64,000 nucleotides of DNA from Methyloglobulus sp. (GCA_013141505.1 JABFQX010000020.1:1-64000); one strand, 5' to 3'. Shown: positions 47,423 through 56,423, counted from the stretch's first letter. Notes: generated by a model from the sequence alone, not told the origin. Translations and numbers: made by a program.

Positions 47423-48148
47423 ATGAAGACTATCATACTCTCAATCCTGCTCCTGGTTCTGTCGCAAGGTGTATTCGCTGGAGAAGGCGTTGACTTGCAG
47501 CAGGCTAATATTGATCCTGAAGACCGTGCGTCAATTCTTCATGGTGCGAAAAACTTTGTGACTTACTGTTTAGGTTGCCATTCCCTTAAGCACATTCGCT
47601 ATCAGCGGATTGCTCAGGATTTACGAATTGACGAAATGAAAGTGCTTGCCGATGTGGCTCCACAAGGCGCTTCGATGTATGACCCCATGCATTCGGCTAT
47701 GAATGCCCATGACTCCAACAAATGGTTCGGTATCCAACCACCGGACTTGTCGCTGATTGCTCGTTCCAGAAACCCGGACTGGCTATACACCTATCTGAAA
47801 AGTTTTTATGCTGACCCCAAAAAACCGCTAGGCACCAATAACTTGGTTTTCAAAGATGTTGGTATGCCTAACGTATTTTGGCAGGTACAGGGAGAACAAC
47901 ACGCCAAATTAAAACTTGGCGACGACGGCAATGAGACAATTGATGAGCTCGAACTCGTCGAACCCGGTACATTGTCGGAACAGGAGTTTGATATATTGGT
48001 CACTGATCTGGTTAATTTTCTGGCTTATGTCGGCGAACCCGTCAAACAAGATAGAGAACGTATAGGCAAATATGTCATTTTCTATTTAATCATGTTCTTA
48101 GTAATTGCTTACTTACTTAAAAAAGAGTACTGGAAAGACGTTCACTGA
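47423..48148 (+). CDS. petC: Cytochrome c1
   Basis: The 241-aa protein has a signal peptide (1-19), the heme-binding CLGCH (Cys49, Cys52, His53), the axial Met in VGMPNVFWQ and a C-terminal membrane anchor (YVIFYLIMFLVIAYLLKKEYWKDVH). It passes electrons to soluble cytochrome c. It is the third gene of petABC. Confidence 0.97.
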   Translation: MKTIILSILLLVLSQGVFAGEGVDLQQANIDPEDRASILHGAKNFVTYCLGCHSLKHIRYQRIAQDLRIDEMKVLADVAPQGASMYDPMHSAMNAHDSNKWFGIQPPDLSLIARSRNPDWLYTYLKSFYADPKKPLGTNNLVFKDVGMPNVFWQVQGEQHAKLKLGDDGNETIDELELVEPGTLSEQEFDILVTDLVNFLAYVGEPVKQDRERIGKYVIFYLIMFLVIAYLLKKEYWKDVH

Positions 48149-48238
48149 ACACTGAACCCAAGAAACAAGGATGTTTCTTAGGTGTTCATCGACATTTAGT
48201 CCTTAATATAACAAACCACAAATAATCCTTCGCTTACA

Positions 48239-48247
48239 TGCTATAAT
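48239..48247 (+). promoter_or_regulatory. Extended -10 promoter candidate for sspA
   Basis: TGC TATAAT at 48239-48247 is a consensus extended -10 about 46 bp before the sspA start. No good -35 is needed for such promoters and none is seen. Confidence 0.55.
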
Positions 48248-48293
48248 GCCGCTATTTTAACCGCCCCATATTCGTGTAAAGAGGTTGTTATTT

Positions 48294-48929
48294 GTGGCAA
48301 ATATTTTTTCCCGTAGGTCAGTCATGACTCTTTTTTCCCCGCCCGCTTGTCCGCTAAGCCATTCCGCCCGTTTCGTCTTGCATGAGAAGGCCATTGTTTC
48401 GGAAGTTGAATTTTACGATCCAAACGATCCGCCTGAAGAATTGCTGGAACTCAATCCGACCGGCATTTCACCCACACTGGTAGAAAGGGATCTGGTGCTT
48501 TATGACTCGCGTATCATCATGGAATATCTTGATGAGCGCTTTCCACACCCCCCCCTTCACCAGATGGATCCTGTTTCGCGGGCAAGTGCGCGCATGATCA
48601 TTAAGCGTATCGATCAGGATTGGTATCCATTACTGAATGAAATATTGCTGAACGGCGAAAAGAAATCCGTGCGTGCAAAAAAATTACTTAGAGAAGGGCT
48701 GATTGCGGCATCGCCAATCTTTTCGGATCGACCTTTTTTCATGAGCGAAGAATTTTCTCTGATTGATTGCACGATTGCACCGTTATTATGGCGATTACCT
48801 TCCATAGGGATTGATATCAGCACACCAAACGATGCCATCACCAATTACGCACAACGTATTTTCAGCCGTCCTGCTTTCAAGAGCAGCCTTAGCGAGGTTG
48901 AAAGTGAAATGGGCGACATTCCTCGATGA
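48294..48929 (+). CDS. sspA: Stringent starvation protein A
   Basis: The 211-aa glutathione-S-transferase-like protein binds RNA polymerase and alters transcription in stress. It starts with GTG (ANIFSRRSVMTLFSPPACPLSHSARFV), with GAGG 9 bases upstream; a TTG at 48285 overlaps less well. Family residues include GISPTLVERDLVLYDSRIIMEYLDERFPHPPL. It overlaps sspB by 4 bases and follows petABC, a common order in proteobacteria. Confidence 0.94.
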   Translation: MANIFSRRSVMTLFSPPACPLSHSARFVLHEKAIVSEVEFYDPNDPPEELLELNPTGISPTLVERDLVLYDSRIIMEYLDERFPHPPLHQMDPVSRASARMIIKRIDQDWYPLLNEILLNGEKKSVRAKKLLREGLIAASPIFSDRPFFMSEEFSLIDCTIAPLLWRLPSIGIDISTPNDAITNYAQRIFSRPAFKSSLSEVESEMGDIPR

Positions 48930-49306
48930 CACCGCTCAAACCGTACCTGATCCGCTCTGTCTATGAGTGGATCGTTGATAATGATTTAACGCCTCATCTT
49001 CTGGTGAATGCCAATAATAATCAAGGTACGTTGCCTACAAACTATATCGAAGACGGCAAGATCGTCTTAAATCTCAGGCCCCAAGCCATACAAGGGCTTT
49101 CGCTGGGTAATGATGTCATCGAGTTTAACGCCAAATTCAGCGGTAAACCCATGCAAATAGCGGCATCAGTCAATGCGGTTATGGCCATTTACGCAAAAGA
49201 AAACGGTAAAGGCTTGGTTTTCGACCAAGAAAATGACGGCGGCGATGCCCCCCCTCCGCCGGAAAAGCAAGCACCCAGCAAACCTAGTTTACGAATTGTT
49301 AAATAA
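48926..49306 (+). CDS. sspB: ClpXP adaptor SspB
   Basis: The 126-aa protein has the SspB substrate-binding domain (KPYLIRSVYEWIVDNDLTPHLLV, YIEDGKIVLNLRPQAI, LGNDVIEFNAKFSG), an acidic flexible linker and a C-terminal ClpX-docking tail (PSLRIVK). It delivers ssrA-tagged proteins to ClpXP. Confidence 0.95.
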   Translation: MTPLKPYLIRSVYEWIVDNDLTPHLLVNANNNQGTLPTNYIEDGKIVLNLRPQAIQGLSLGNDVIEFNAKFSGKPMQIAASVNAVMAIYAKENGKGLVFDQENDGGDAPPPPEKQAPSKPSLRIVK

Positions 49307-49392
49307 ACTAGGGTAAAGCGTTACAGGATTTGTTCCCACGCCGGAGCGGCACTGCCATTGATTTAATTATTATTTTCAATAAGATACATGTG

Positions 49393-49418
49393 GATTGGGC
49401 TGACAAGGAAGCCCAATC
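49393..49418. repeat. Hairpin repeat, possible bidirectional terminator
   Basis: GATTGGGCT and AGCCCAATC form a 9-bp stem with an 8-base loop, between convergent genes. There is no clear T-run. The GATTGGGCT/GCCCAATC pattern looks like a dispersed palindromic repeat of the kind found in many bacterial genomes. Confidence 0.5.
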
Positions 49419-49465
49419 TACGCACTATATATTTCTAGTCCGCAAAACCAGAATCTTAAGCGTAT

Positions 49466-49945
49466 TTATAGCCCCAATTCACTTAAACCTGGGTGGTCAT
49501 CAGGACGGCGACCCAACGGCCAGTGGAACTTGCGTTCAGATTCGTTGATCGGCAAATCATTGATGCTGGCATAGCGAAATTCCATCAAGCCGTTGGCATC
49601 AAACTGCCAATTCTCGTTGCCATGCGAACGAAACCATTGGACTGAATCATCATGCCATTCGTAAGCAAAACGCACGGCGATGCGGTTGCCATCAAACGCC
49701 CATAATTCTTTAATCAGCCGATAATCTAATTCCCGCGCCCATTTACGGATTAAAAATTCTACGATTTGAGTTCGGCCACGTGGAAATTCGGCTCGATTGC
49801 GCCATTGGCTATCGGGCGTGTAGACCAACGATACCCGTTGTGGATCTCGGCTATTCCAACCATCTTCTGCCATGCGTACTTTTTGGATGGCTGTTTCACG
49901 GGTAAAGGGTGGCAGAGGCGGACGGGCTTCAAGCGTGCTGTTCAT
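49466..49945 (-). CDS. DUF1348 (NTF2/SnoaL-like) family protein
   Basis: The 159-aa product matches the DUF1348 pattern: [97 protein letters not shown] and IHD-like NDLPI. I start at ATG 49945 with GGAG 7 bases upstream. The fold is an alpha-beta barrel; the reaction is unknown. Confidence 0.9.
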   Translation of the reverse strand: MNSTLEARPPLPPFTRETAIQKVRMAEDGWNSRDPQRVSLVYTPDSQWRNRAEFPRGRTQIVEFLIRKWARELDYRLIKELWAFDGNRIAVRFAYEWHDDSVQWFRSHGNENWQFDANGLMEFRYASINDLPINESERKFHWPLGRRPDDHPGLSELGL

Positions 49946-50013
49946 GGTAATTCTCCATTTGCAAATTAAGGGCGGTAAAGGCATGTTTTACAAAAAAATT
50001 AGCGTTCATTAGT

Positions 50014-50613
50014 CTAAACCTGTAACTGTTCACGTAGCCGCTTATTTTCTTCCAGCAAGGGCTGAAGCGGTCTATCCACTTCGGCTTCGGAATATCGGAG
50101 AGTGATGTGCTGGGGAAATTCCATTCAATGGCTTCAATCTAGACGACGATACCGCGTTCTAGCCGCGCACGGTAATCGTGGCATCTCTAGTTGAGCATTC
50201 AACTCAAGGTCGTCAACCTCATGAATAATACGGGCAATACCCCAAAGCTTAAGACGGCGGCGGTTGGGGTAATCCATCAAAATGAGCGAGACACGCGGAT
50301 TGGCACTCAAGTTGCCCACACTGAGATACTGCCGGTTGCCCCTAAAATCAGCGAAGCCAATCGTACGATTATCCAGCACGCGAATAAATCCGGGCGGGCC
50401 GCCACGATGCTGGACGTAAGGCCAGTCGTTTTCCGAAATGGTCGCCATATAAAAACTGTCCCGAGCGGCAATAAACTCGGCTTCCAATACACCTAGCTCA
50501 TTGCGCGGGTTATCCGACAATTCAAAACGGCGATTGTGTTCGCGGCTACCGTAGCGCGTTTGAGCCGCTTTTACGCTGTCGGTGAAGCTAATCTCTGCAA
50601 AGGCACTTGGCAT
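50014..50613 (-). pseudogene. Pyridoxamine 5'-phosphate oxidase-like flavoprotein, decayed 3' end
   Basis: The first 143 codons (AEISFTDSVKAAQTRYGSREHNR to IARIIHEVDDLELNAQLEMP) are a normal FMN-binding split-barrel protein. The C-terminal part is readable only by correcting three lesions: an extra base at 50178, a TAG at 50139-50141 and a missing base near 50113. The restored text reads DYRARLERGIVV, IEAIEWNFPQHITLRYSEAEV and ends at TAG 50014. As it stands the frame stops at 50134 with an unrelated tail. Confidence 0.85.
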
Positions 50614-50675
50614 GGCATACCTCCTAAAAAAGACGCTGATGGCATATACACCACCAGCTATTTGAACAATTTATG

Positions 50676-51056
50676 TTAGAACGTTAGGATCGTTGTGCCA
50701 AATTTTAGTAATTTCCCGAAACTTGCTAAACCTGACGTACCAGGAATAGGATTTTCCTTGATCAGATCGAAACCACAGACAGTGGCCTCTTCAGTCGCAC
50801 CAAAAAAATCGGCACAGCCGCAAGATACGCCAGTGACATTGCCTTTTACCGATTCAAAAAGCCCGTGCAACGGATGGTCTTTTTGGGTGATAAGGCCAAC
50901 CCACCTTGTGCCTGTTCCCTGAAAGATAATTGATACATCCCCACCCCGTTGCTTAATGTCATAAGCGGCTGCCAGGCCATTAAAAGCCCGGCCTAATGCT
51001 TCATCGCCGCCATTTGTTGGGTCTGATAAAATAATAATGGCTGTTTTGTTCATCAT
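50676..51056 (-). CDS. DsrE family protein
   Basis: The 126-aa product (MMNKTAIIILSDPTNGGDEALGRAFNGLAAAYDIKQRGGDVSIIFQG) has the DsrE/DsrF-like alpha-beta core. One conserved Cys pair lies in SCGCADFFGA. The ATG at 51056 has GAGGAA upstream. It is divergent from a TetR gene, and both share a compact promoter-operator region, so it is the likely target of that regulator. The substrate is unknown; sulfur handling is only a family guess. Confidence 0.82.
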   Translation of the reverse strand: MMNKTAIIILSDPTNGGDEALGRAFNGLAAAYDIKQRGGDVSIIFQGTGTRWVGLITQKDHPLHGLFESVKGNVTGVSCGCADFFGATEEATVCGFDLIKENPIPGTSGLASFGKLLKFGTTILTF

Positions 51057-51082
51057 GAATTCCTCGTGTAAGATTAAATGCA

Positions 51083-51133
51083 AATATACGGAACGTTCGG
51101 TACAATGACAATTTAACGAACGTTCCGTATAAT
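51083..51133. promoter_or_regulatory. Two face-to-face promoters with two GAACGTTC operators
   Basis: Plus strand: ATGACA (51105-51110), 17-base spacer and TATAAT (51128-51133) toward the TetR gene. Minus strand: TTGTCA (51111-51106), 17-base spacer and TATATT (51088-51083) toward the DsrE gene. Each spacer contains the palindrome GAACGTTC (51091-51098 and 51118-51125). Binding of the TetR product there would block both promoters. The TetR ATG at 51132 lies inside the -10 and is excluded as start. Confidence 0.75.
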
Positions 51134-51161
51134 GTCAACCTTATTTTTGATGGGCGCATTT

Positions 51162-51728
51162 ATGGCATTGCAAACAATTGACAACGACACCCTGGCAGAA
51201 TCGCTGTTTGAAATATTCCGCAGTTGCGGGTATGAAGGCACCACCATTTCACAGTTGTCGGAATCGACAGGCCTCAAGAAATCCAGCCTTTACCATCGTT
51301 TCCCCGCCGGGAAGGATGATATGGTCAAGGCTGTTGTGGCTTATGTCAGCGGACAATTGCACCAACATGTGATTGAGCCATTATTGGATAGCCATGTATC
51401 GCCAGAACAGCGCTTTAGCAATATGTTAGTAACCATTAAAGCCTTTTATAGCGACGGGCAAAAAAACTGTTTACTGAATGCGCTAACGCTTGGTAATGGC
51501 TTGGATGAAATCAAAGCATTGCTTGTTAAAGATTACAAGTCTTGGTTAGCGGCCCTAATTCAATTGTCCAAAGGAGCGGGGATGAATCAACAAGAAGCAG
51601 AAGTGAAATCAGAACATTTTTTAATCGCGGTTGAAGGGGCGCTGGTTATTCAACGCTTAACCAATAATCCGCAGACGTTTGAAAACTGTATGGACTATGA
51701 GCAAAAACACTTTTTCCATACGGTTTAA
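51162..51728 (+). CDS. TetR family transcriptional regulator
   Basis: The 188-aa product has a TetR-type HTH (LFEIFRSCGYEGTTISQLSESTGLKKSSLYHRFPAGKDDMVKAVV). I use ATG 51162 (MALQTIDND); earlier ATGs are inside or too near the predicted -10 at 51128-51133. It is the likely repressor acting on the GAACGTTC palindromes. Confidence 0.9.
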   Translation: MALQTIDNDTLAESLFEIFRSCGYEGTTISQLSESTGLKKSSLYHRFPAGKDDMVKAVVAYVSGQLHQHVIEPLLDSHVSPEQRFSNMLVTIKAFYSDGQKNCLLNALTLGNGLDEIKALLVKDYKSWLAALIQLSKGAGMNQQEAEVKSEHFLIAVEGALVIQRLTNNPQTFENCMDYEQKHFFHTV

Positions 51729-51778
51729 GCATTTATGTAAGGCTTGGTTTTTTGTTCGGCATGGATAAAGGATAAACA

Positions 51779-52168
51779 ATGGCTCAAATAAAAATTTACG
51801 GTATTAAAGAAAAACTAGCTCCAGTCCGAATGCTTTTGTCGGATGTTATCCATGAATGCGTGATGGAAGCGTTACAATTTCCAGCCGACAAAAGGGCGCA
51901 CCGTTTTTTCTTAATGGATAAGGAAAATTTCCTCTATCCTGAAGGTCCCACGGATGCTTACACGATCATAGAAATAACCATGATTGAAAGCCGCTCTGTC
52001 GAGGCGAAGAAAAAGTTGATTCGGCTACTTTTCGACAACATCCGGGACAAAGTCAACATTCAGCATCAAGATGTCGAAATATGTATCTACGAAAGTCCAG
52101 CATGCAACTGGGGCTTTCGTGGTATGCATGGTGACGAAGTTCAGTTAAATTACAAAATCAATGTCTGA
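51779..52168 (+). CDS. Tautomerase family protein
   Basis: The 129-aa product (AQIKIYGIKEKLAPVRMLLSDVIHECVMEALQFPADKRAHRFF) resembles 4-oxalocrotonate tautomerase-like proteins of the Tautomerase_2 type. After removal of Met the first residue is Ala, not the catalytic Pro of classical tautomerases, so activity is uncertain. It lies 50 bp after the TetR gene. Confidence 0.82.
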   Translation: MAQIKIYGIKEKLAPVRMLLSDVIHECVMEALQFPADKRAHRFFLMDKENFLYPEGPTDAYTIIEITMIESRSVEAKKKLIRLLFDNIRDKVNIQHQDVEICIYESPACNWGFRGMHGDEVQLNYKINV

Positions 52169-52179
52169 TTGGAATGACT

Positions 52180-52719
52180 ATGAATGTTGATACCTTCCGC
52201 ACAGCCAATAGCCCTGACATTGAGGCGATAGTTAAACTTGTCAACAGCGCGTATCGTCCAGCTTCTGGCGTTTCCGGCTGGACACATGAAGCTGAATTGG
52301 TTTCCGGTGACAGAATTAACGTCGATCAAGTCAAGGAAATAATAGCAAAGCGAAACTCAGTTATTCTAGTTGGCCTTAAAGGCTCAGAAGTTGTTGCTTG
52401 CGTCCATGTCGAAAAACACGGTAACAATAGCCACATTGGCATGCTTGCGGTTAAGCCATTGCTGCAAGGGACTGGATTTGGGAAACAAATGCTTGCCTAT
52501 GCTGAGACATATGCGAGAGAGGAATTCGGTTCAGTAAAATTTGTCATGTTTGTCTTATCATTAAGGAACGAACTGATAGCCTTCTACCAAAGGCGCGGGT
52601 ATCAGAAAACAGGCGACATAACGGACTATCCTTTGTCGGCAGGGGCGGGCACACCAAAACATGCCGACTTGAAAGTCGAGGCTTTGGAAAAACGACACAA
52701 TAACAATCAAATGGGATAG
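52180..52719 (+). CDS. GNAT family acetyltransferase
   Basis: The roughly 179-aa product has the GNAT acetyl-CoA site: HIGMLAVKPLLQGTGFGKQMLAYAETYA and FVLSLRNELIAFYQRRGYQKTGD. The second of two close ATGs (52180) is better spaced from TGGA. It begins 11 bases after the tautomerase gene. The substrate is unknown. Confidence 0.87.
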   Translation: MNVDTFRTANSPDIEAIVKLVNSAYRPASGVSGWTHEAELVSGDRINVDQVKEIIAKRNSVILVGLKGSEVVACVHVEKHGNNSHIGMLAVKPLLQGTGFGKQMLAYAETYAREEFGSVKFVMFVLSLRNELIAFYQRRGYQKTGDITDYPLSAGAGTPKHADLKVEALEKRHNNNQMG

Positions 52720-52766
52720 TGGTTCAAAGTTATAAATAATAAATTTGCCTTAGCACATTGCCAGAT

Positions 52767-53546
52767 ATGAAAATCAAACAATACCAAGTAGATGCTTTTG
52801 CAAACCGAGTATTCGAAGGCAATCCGGCGGCGGTATGTCCGCTGGAACACTGGTTGGATGATGGATTGCTGCAAGCCATCGCAGAGGAAAATAACTTGTC
52901 CGAAACGGCGTTTTTTGTACCATCGGAAAAGGGTTTCAAGCTACGTTGGTTTACGCCAGTAAAGGAAGTTGACCTGTGCGGTCACGCAACTCTGGCTACG
53001 GCACATGTGATTTTCGAGATTCTGGGTTACCCGAAACACGTCATTACCTTTGAATCACGTAGCGGCGAGTTAATGGTAGAAAAAAAGGGGCGGTTATTGG
53101 AAATGAATTTTCCAGCTTGTCCGCCTTCACCTTGTGGGATACCGGAAAACTTGATTCAAGCCCTTGGCCATCAACCTATTGAAGTGTTTACGGCAGACGA
53201 TTACATGGCAGTATTCGGCCATGAAGAAATAATTCGTTCCATCTCGCCTAATCAAACCCTGCTAAGCCAATTAGATTTGCTGGGTGTTATCATCACCGCA
53301 CCGGGAGTGGAAGTTGATTTTGTCAGCCGTTTCTTTGCCCCTAAGTACGGCATTCCTGAAGACCCTGCTACTGGTTCTGCCCATTGCATACTTGCGCCTT
53401 ATTGGGCGAAAAAATTGGGTAAGGACATCCTGACCGCCAAACAACTTTCCAAACGGGGCGGCAGTATTACTTGTGAGCTTAAAGACAACCGTGTGCTGCT
53501 TTCGGGCTGTGCGGTTACGTTTATGGAGGCGGAAATTTCCGTCTAA
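52767..53546 (+). CDS. PhzF family isomerase/epimerase-like protein
   Basis: The 259-aa product has the PhzF features: IKQYQVDAFANRVFEGNPAAVC, the conserved Glu in NNLSETAFFVP, DLCGHATLATAHVIF and DPATGSAHCILAPYW. The family catalyses isomerisations near a carboxylate in several pathways; the substrate here is unknown. ATG 52767 fits the family better than an upstream TTG. Confidence 0.92.
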   Translation: MKIKQYQVDAFANRVFEGNPAAVCPLEHWLDDGLLQAIAEENNLSETAFFVPSEKGFKLRWFTPVKEVDLCGHATLATAHVIFEILGYPKHVITFESRSGELMVEKKGRLLEMNFPACPPSPCGIPENLIQALGHQPIEVFTADDYMAVFGHEEIIRSISPNQTLLSQLDLLGVIITAPGVEVDFVSRFFAPKYGIPEDPATGSAHCILAPYWAKKLGKDILTAKQLSKRGGSITCELKDNRVLLSGCAVTFMEAEISV

Positions 53547-53559
53547 TTGGGAAATATTG

Positions 53560-53961
53560 ATGAATCCGATTAAAGGAAATTGTCTCTGTGGTGCGATTAG
53601 CTATAAGTTAACAAGCGATCCGCAGTTATCATTTATGTGCCAATGCAGGCAATGCCAAAGAATTACCGGCACAGGCCATTCGGTTGAGTTTGTTATGCCG
53701 AGTCAAAAGGCCAACATTTCTGGTGAACTTAAGTTTTACGAAATGGTTTCAGATAATGGCAATACCGTCAGTAGCGGTTTTTGCCCTACGTGTGGGAATC
53801 CGGTTTTGAAAAAATCATCCGGTTATCCAGGGCTGCTGTTTTTTCATGCCGCAACCTTGGATAACCCCAGTTTGTTTAAGCCCCAGAAAGTTTTTTGGCA
53901 TGCAAGCCATCAACCGTGGGATTATGTTGATCCTGGCCTTGAAATGAAGGATAAAACGTAA
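53560..53961 (+). CDS. GFA family (glutathione-dependent formaldehyde-activating-like) protein
   Basis: The 133-aa protein has the zinc-binding cysteines of the GFA fold: CLCGAISY, CQCRQCQRITGTGHS and CPTCGNPV. It starts at ATG 53560, 13 bp after the phzF-like stop. Most members have no proven formaldehyde role, although formaldehyde handling would suit a methylotroph. Confidence 0.92.
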   Translation: MNPIKGNCLCGAISYKLTSDPQLSFMCQCRQCQRITGTGHSVEFVMPSQKANISGELKFYEMVSDNGNTVSSGFCPTCGNPVLKKSSGYPGLLFFHAATLDNPSLFKPQKVFWHASHQPWDYVDPGLEMKDKT

Positions 53962-54037
53962 TCATGCTCTCCATGATAAGACTTCAACCTTATCCAGAAG
54001 TTGTTGGTTAGCGATCTCTTAACAGTGAAATACACCT

Positions 54038-54688
54038 ATGTATATCCCAACCCATTTTGAACAACCCAATATCGAAGCCCTGCACGGACTGATTCGTAGT
54101 CGTCAGTTGGCCACGTTGGTTACGCTGTCGTCAACAGGCATTAACGCAAATCATATTCCCTTGCATCTTTCAGCGCAGCCCGCGCCGTTCGGTACGTTAC
54201 AAGGCCATGTCGCCCGCGCCAACCCAATCTTGAACGACTTGAACTCTGTAAGCGAAGTGTTGGCCATCTTCCACGGTCCGGACGCTTACATTAGCCCGTC
54301 CTGGTATGCGACCAAGCAGGAGACGGGAAAAGTTGTGCCCACCTGGAATTACACGATTGTGCATGCTTACGGTTCCCTTCGCATCATTGATGACGCCACG
54401 TGGATTCGTAGCCAACTTGAAGCGCTTACTAACCATAATGAAGCGGCTTTTCCTGAGCAGTGGGCAGTTTCAGATGCGCCGCATGACTTTACCGAAAAGC
54501 TGATCGAAGCGATAGTCGGTGTTGAAATTGTGATTACGCGACTCGATGGCAAGTGGAAGGTCAGCCAAAACCAACCGGATAAAAACCAGGCTAGCGTGAT
54601 ACAAGGGCTGAGTGAAAGTGGACAAAGTGACGGGTTAACAATGGCTGAATTGGTTAAAGCAGGGGTAAAACCTTCAAGTTCAATTTGA
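54038..54688 (+). CDS. FMN-binding negative transcriptional regulator-like protein (PaiB family)
   Basis: The 216-aa product begins MYIPTHFEQPNIEALHGLIRSRQLATLVTL, with GPDAYISPSWYATKQETGKVVPTWNYTIVHAYG in the middle, as in PaiB-type split-barrel flavin proteins. The role is uncertain; the original member lowers expression of degradative enzymes. Confidence 0.9.
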   Translation: MYIPTHFEQPNIEALHGLIRSRQLATLVTLSSTGINANHIPLHLSAQPAPFGTLQGHVARANPILNDLNSVSEVLAIFHGPDAYISPSWYATKQETGKVVPTWNYTIVHAYGSLRIIDDATWIRSQLEALTNHNEAAFPEQWAVSDAPHDFTEKLIEAIVGVEIVITRLDGKWKVSQNQPDKNQASVIQGLSESGQSDGLTMAELVKAGVKPSSSI

Positions 54689-54719
54689 GCGTCGATTACT
54701 CACAAATAGGGGATTTCAA

Positions 54720-55181
54720 TTGAAAAATTTAGAATCTATAGATGCTGAAAACACTTACCAAGTATTTGATTGGCTTTGGACTTCCGGGCAATTATCGGAG
54801 CGGGACATTCTCGACTTACCGGCGTTGGGTATTGACGTGGTAATCAATCTTGCTTTGCCTACCTCATCCCCGGCCCTACCGGGAGAAGCTGAATTGGTCA
54901 CTCGGCAAGGTCTGGTCTATATACAAATCCCCGTTGAATGGGAAAAGCCTATGCCTGAACAATTTTCCCAATTCGTCGGAACGCTTAAGGCTTTCGAGGG
55001 GCATAACATTTGGGTACATTGCGCCAAAAATATGCGGGTGTCTGCTTTTATCTATCTGTATCGCAGGCTCATTCTGTCCGAGAATAAGGAAGATGCTTCC
55101 TTTCCAATGCGAGAGATATGGACTCCCAATGAAACGTGGCGGGCTTTCATCAACACTATTTGTAACAAAGTTCCAACATGA
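54720..55181 (+). CDS. Protein tyrosine phosphatase-like protein with CX4R loop
   Basis: The 153-aa product has the dual-specificity phosphatase fold (WLWTSGQLSERDILDLPALGIDVVINLAL). The P-loop reads HCAKNMR, that is Cys-X4-Arg rather than the canonical Cys-X5-Arg, so activity is doubtful. It starts with TTG behind AGGGGA. Its stop overlaps the next gene start (ATGA). Confidence 0.8.
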   Translation: MKNLESIDAENTYQVFDWLWTSGQLSERDILDLPALGIDVVINLALPTSSPALPGEAELVTRQGLVYIQIPVEWEKPMPEQFSQFVGTLKAFEGHNIWVHCAKNMRVSAFIYLYRRLILSENKEDASFPMREIWTPNETWRAFINTICNKVPT

Positions 55182-55630
55182 AAGCTATTCGCCAAGCCAC
55201 TGTTTCTGATCTTGATGCGCTGGCCTGTCTTTTTGACGGCTACAGGCAGTTCTATGGGCGTACCAGTGACGTACCGGCTGCACGTCAATTTTTGCTGGAT
55301 CGGTTCAATAATGGCGAGTCCACTGTGTTTGTTGCGCTTATAGATGGAAAGCCAGCAGGATTTGCTCAGCTATACCCCAGTTTTTCGTCAGTTTCTATGG
55401 CAAGGACGTTCATATTGAATGATTTATGCGTAACGCCATCGGCAAGACGGCTGGGATTAGCCAGCGCATTGCTTCAAAAAGCGGCTGAATATGCCAAACA
55501 ACGTGGAGCTGTTCGCCTAACGCTATCAACGGCAATTACTAATGAGTCCGCTCAGGCCTTGTACCAATCCCAAGGATGGCAGAAAGATGAGCAATTTTTC
55601 GTCTACCACTTCGCCACCAACGTGGAATAG
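55178..55630 (+). CDS. GNAT family acetyltransferase
   Basis: The 150-aa protein has the GNAT acetyl-CoA motif LNDLCVTPSARRLGLASALLQKAAEYAKQRGAVRLTLSTA and the C-terminal ALYQSQGWQKDEQF. It is translationally coupled to the phosphatase-like gene by a 4-base overlap. Confidence 0.92.
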   Translation: MKAIRQATVSDLDALACLFDGYRQFYGRTSDVPAARQFLLDRFNNGESTVFVALIDGKPAGFAQLYPSFSSVSMARTFILNDLCVTPSARRLGLASALLQKAAEYAKQRGAVRLTLSTAITNESAQALYQSQGWQKDEQFFVYHFATNVE

Positions 55631-55677
55631 CTCAAAGCCTTTTCTATAACTTTAAAAATGATGCTGAAATCGGATAT

Positions 55678-56364
55678 TCAAAGCATCCCCCTATCAATAC
55701 CTTTGAAGACCGCTTGCACCCGGTCACGTACGCCCAATTTGGAAAGAATACTGGAGACATGATTTTTTACCGTACCTTCCGTTGTACCCAGGGCATTAGC
55801 GATTTCCATATTGTTATAACCGCCGGCGATCAGGGCAAGCACCTCAATTTCTCGTGGTGTTAATGGAAAGGGGAAGCCGAGGCTATCAAAATCGTGGTCA
55901 ATGTTTTTGATAGCATCCAGTGTACGTTCTGTCAGTGAATGTATTTCCGCACCGTACGCTTGATCCACCCAAAAAATCAAGGCTGTTAAGGGCAAGTTTT
56001 GCACAACAATCCAGATAACAGCGGCACGCGCGGGCAGCACCAGCGGAATTTCGGCGGCAACAATATAGATCAAATCCGAATTGATCGTGAAAGCAGCAAT
56101 GGCCTGACTGCTAAGCAACAACAGGGGTAGCCAATCCAGCGATTGCACGGCAATGTTACGGGTGTTAAACCAAAAAGCTGGGCCGAAACCCAAAAATACC
56201 ATGACTTCTAAATACCAAGGGAGCAGATGCTTAGCTGCCTCATAGGGTTGTGACGGTAGCAAAATTTGTATACCCAGCATAAACCAGTACAACATGACCG
56301 TGACGCGCAGCAAGGTTACAGTAGAAGTTTTGCTTAAAGCCGATTGTTTTGTCGTAGTTGTCAT
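55678..56364 (-). CDS. Membrane-anchored LuxR-type transcriptional regulator
   Basis: The 228-aa protein has about five hydrophobic segments in its first 140 residues and a C-terminal LuxR/NarL HTH (LTPREIEVLALIAGGYNNMEIANALGTTEGTVKNHVSSILSKLGVRDRVQAV). No kinase or receiver domain is present. It may sense a membrane signal and bind DNA from the membrane. It converges with the GNAT gene. Confidence 0.85.
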   Translation of the reverse strand: MTTTTKQSALSKTSTVTLLRVTVMLYWFMLGIQILLPSQPYEAAKHLLPWYLEVMVFLGFGPAFWFNTRNIAVQSLDWLPLLLLSSQAIAAFTINSDLIYIVAAEIPLVLPARAAVIWIVVQNLPLTALIFWVDQAYGAEIHSLTERTLDAIKNIDHDFDSLGFPFPLTPREIEVLALIAGGYNNMEIANALGTTEGTVKNHVSSILSKLGVRDRVQAVFKGIDRGML

Positions 56365-56423
56365 TATTGCTTCGCCTTTTGCACAGGTACGGCATCATAG
56401 CCGATTCATTGGGCGTTGTCGTA

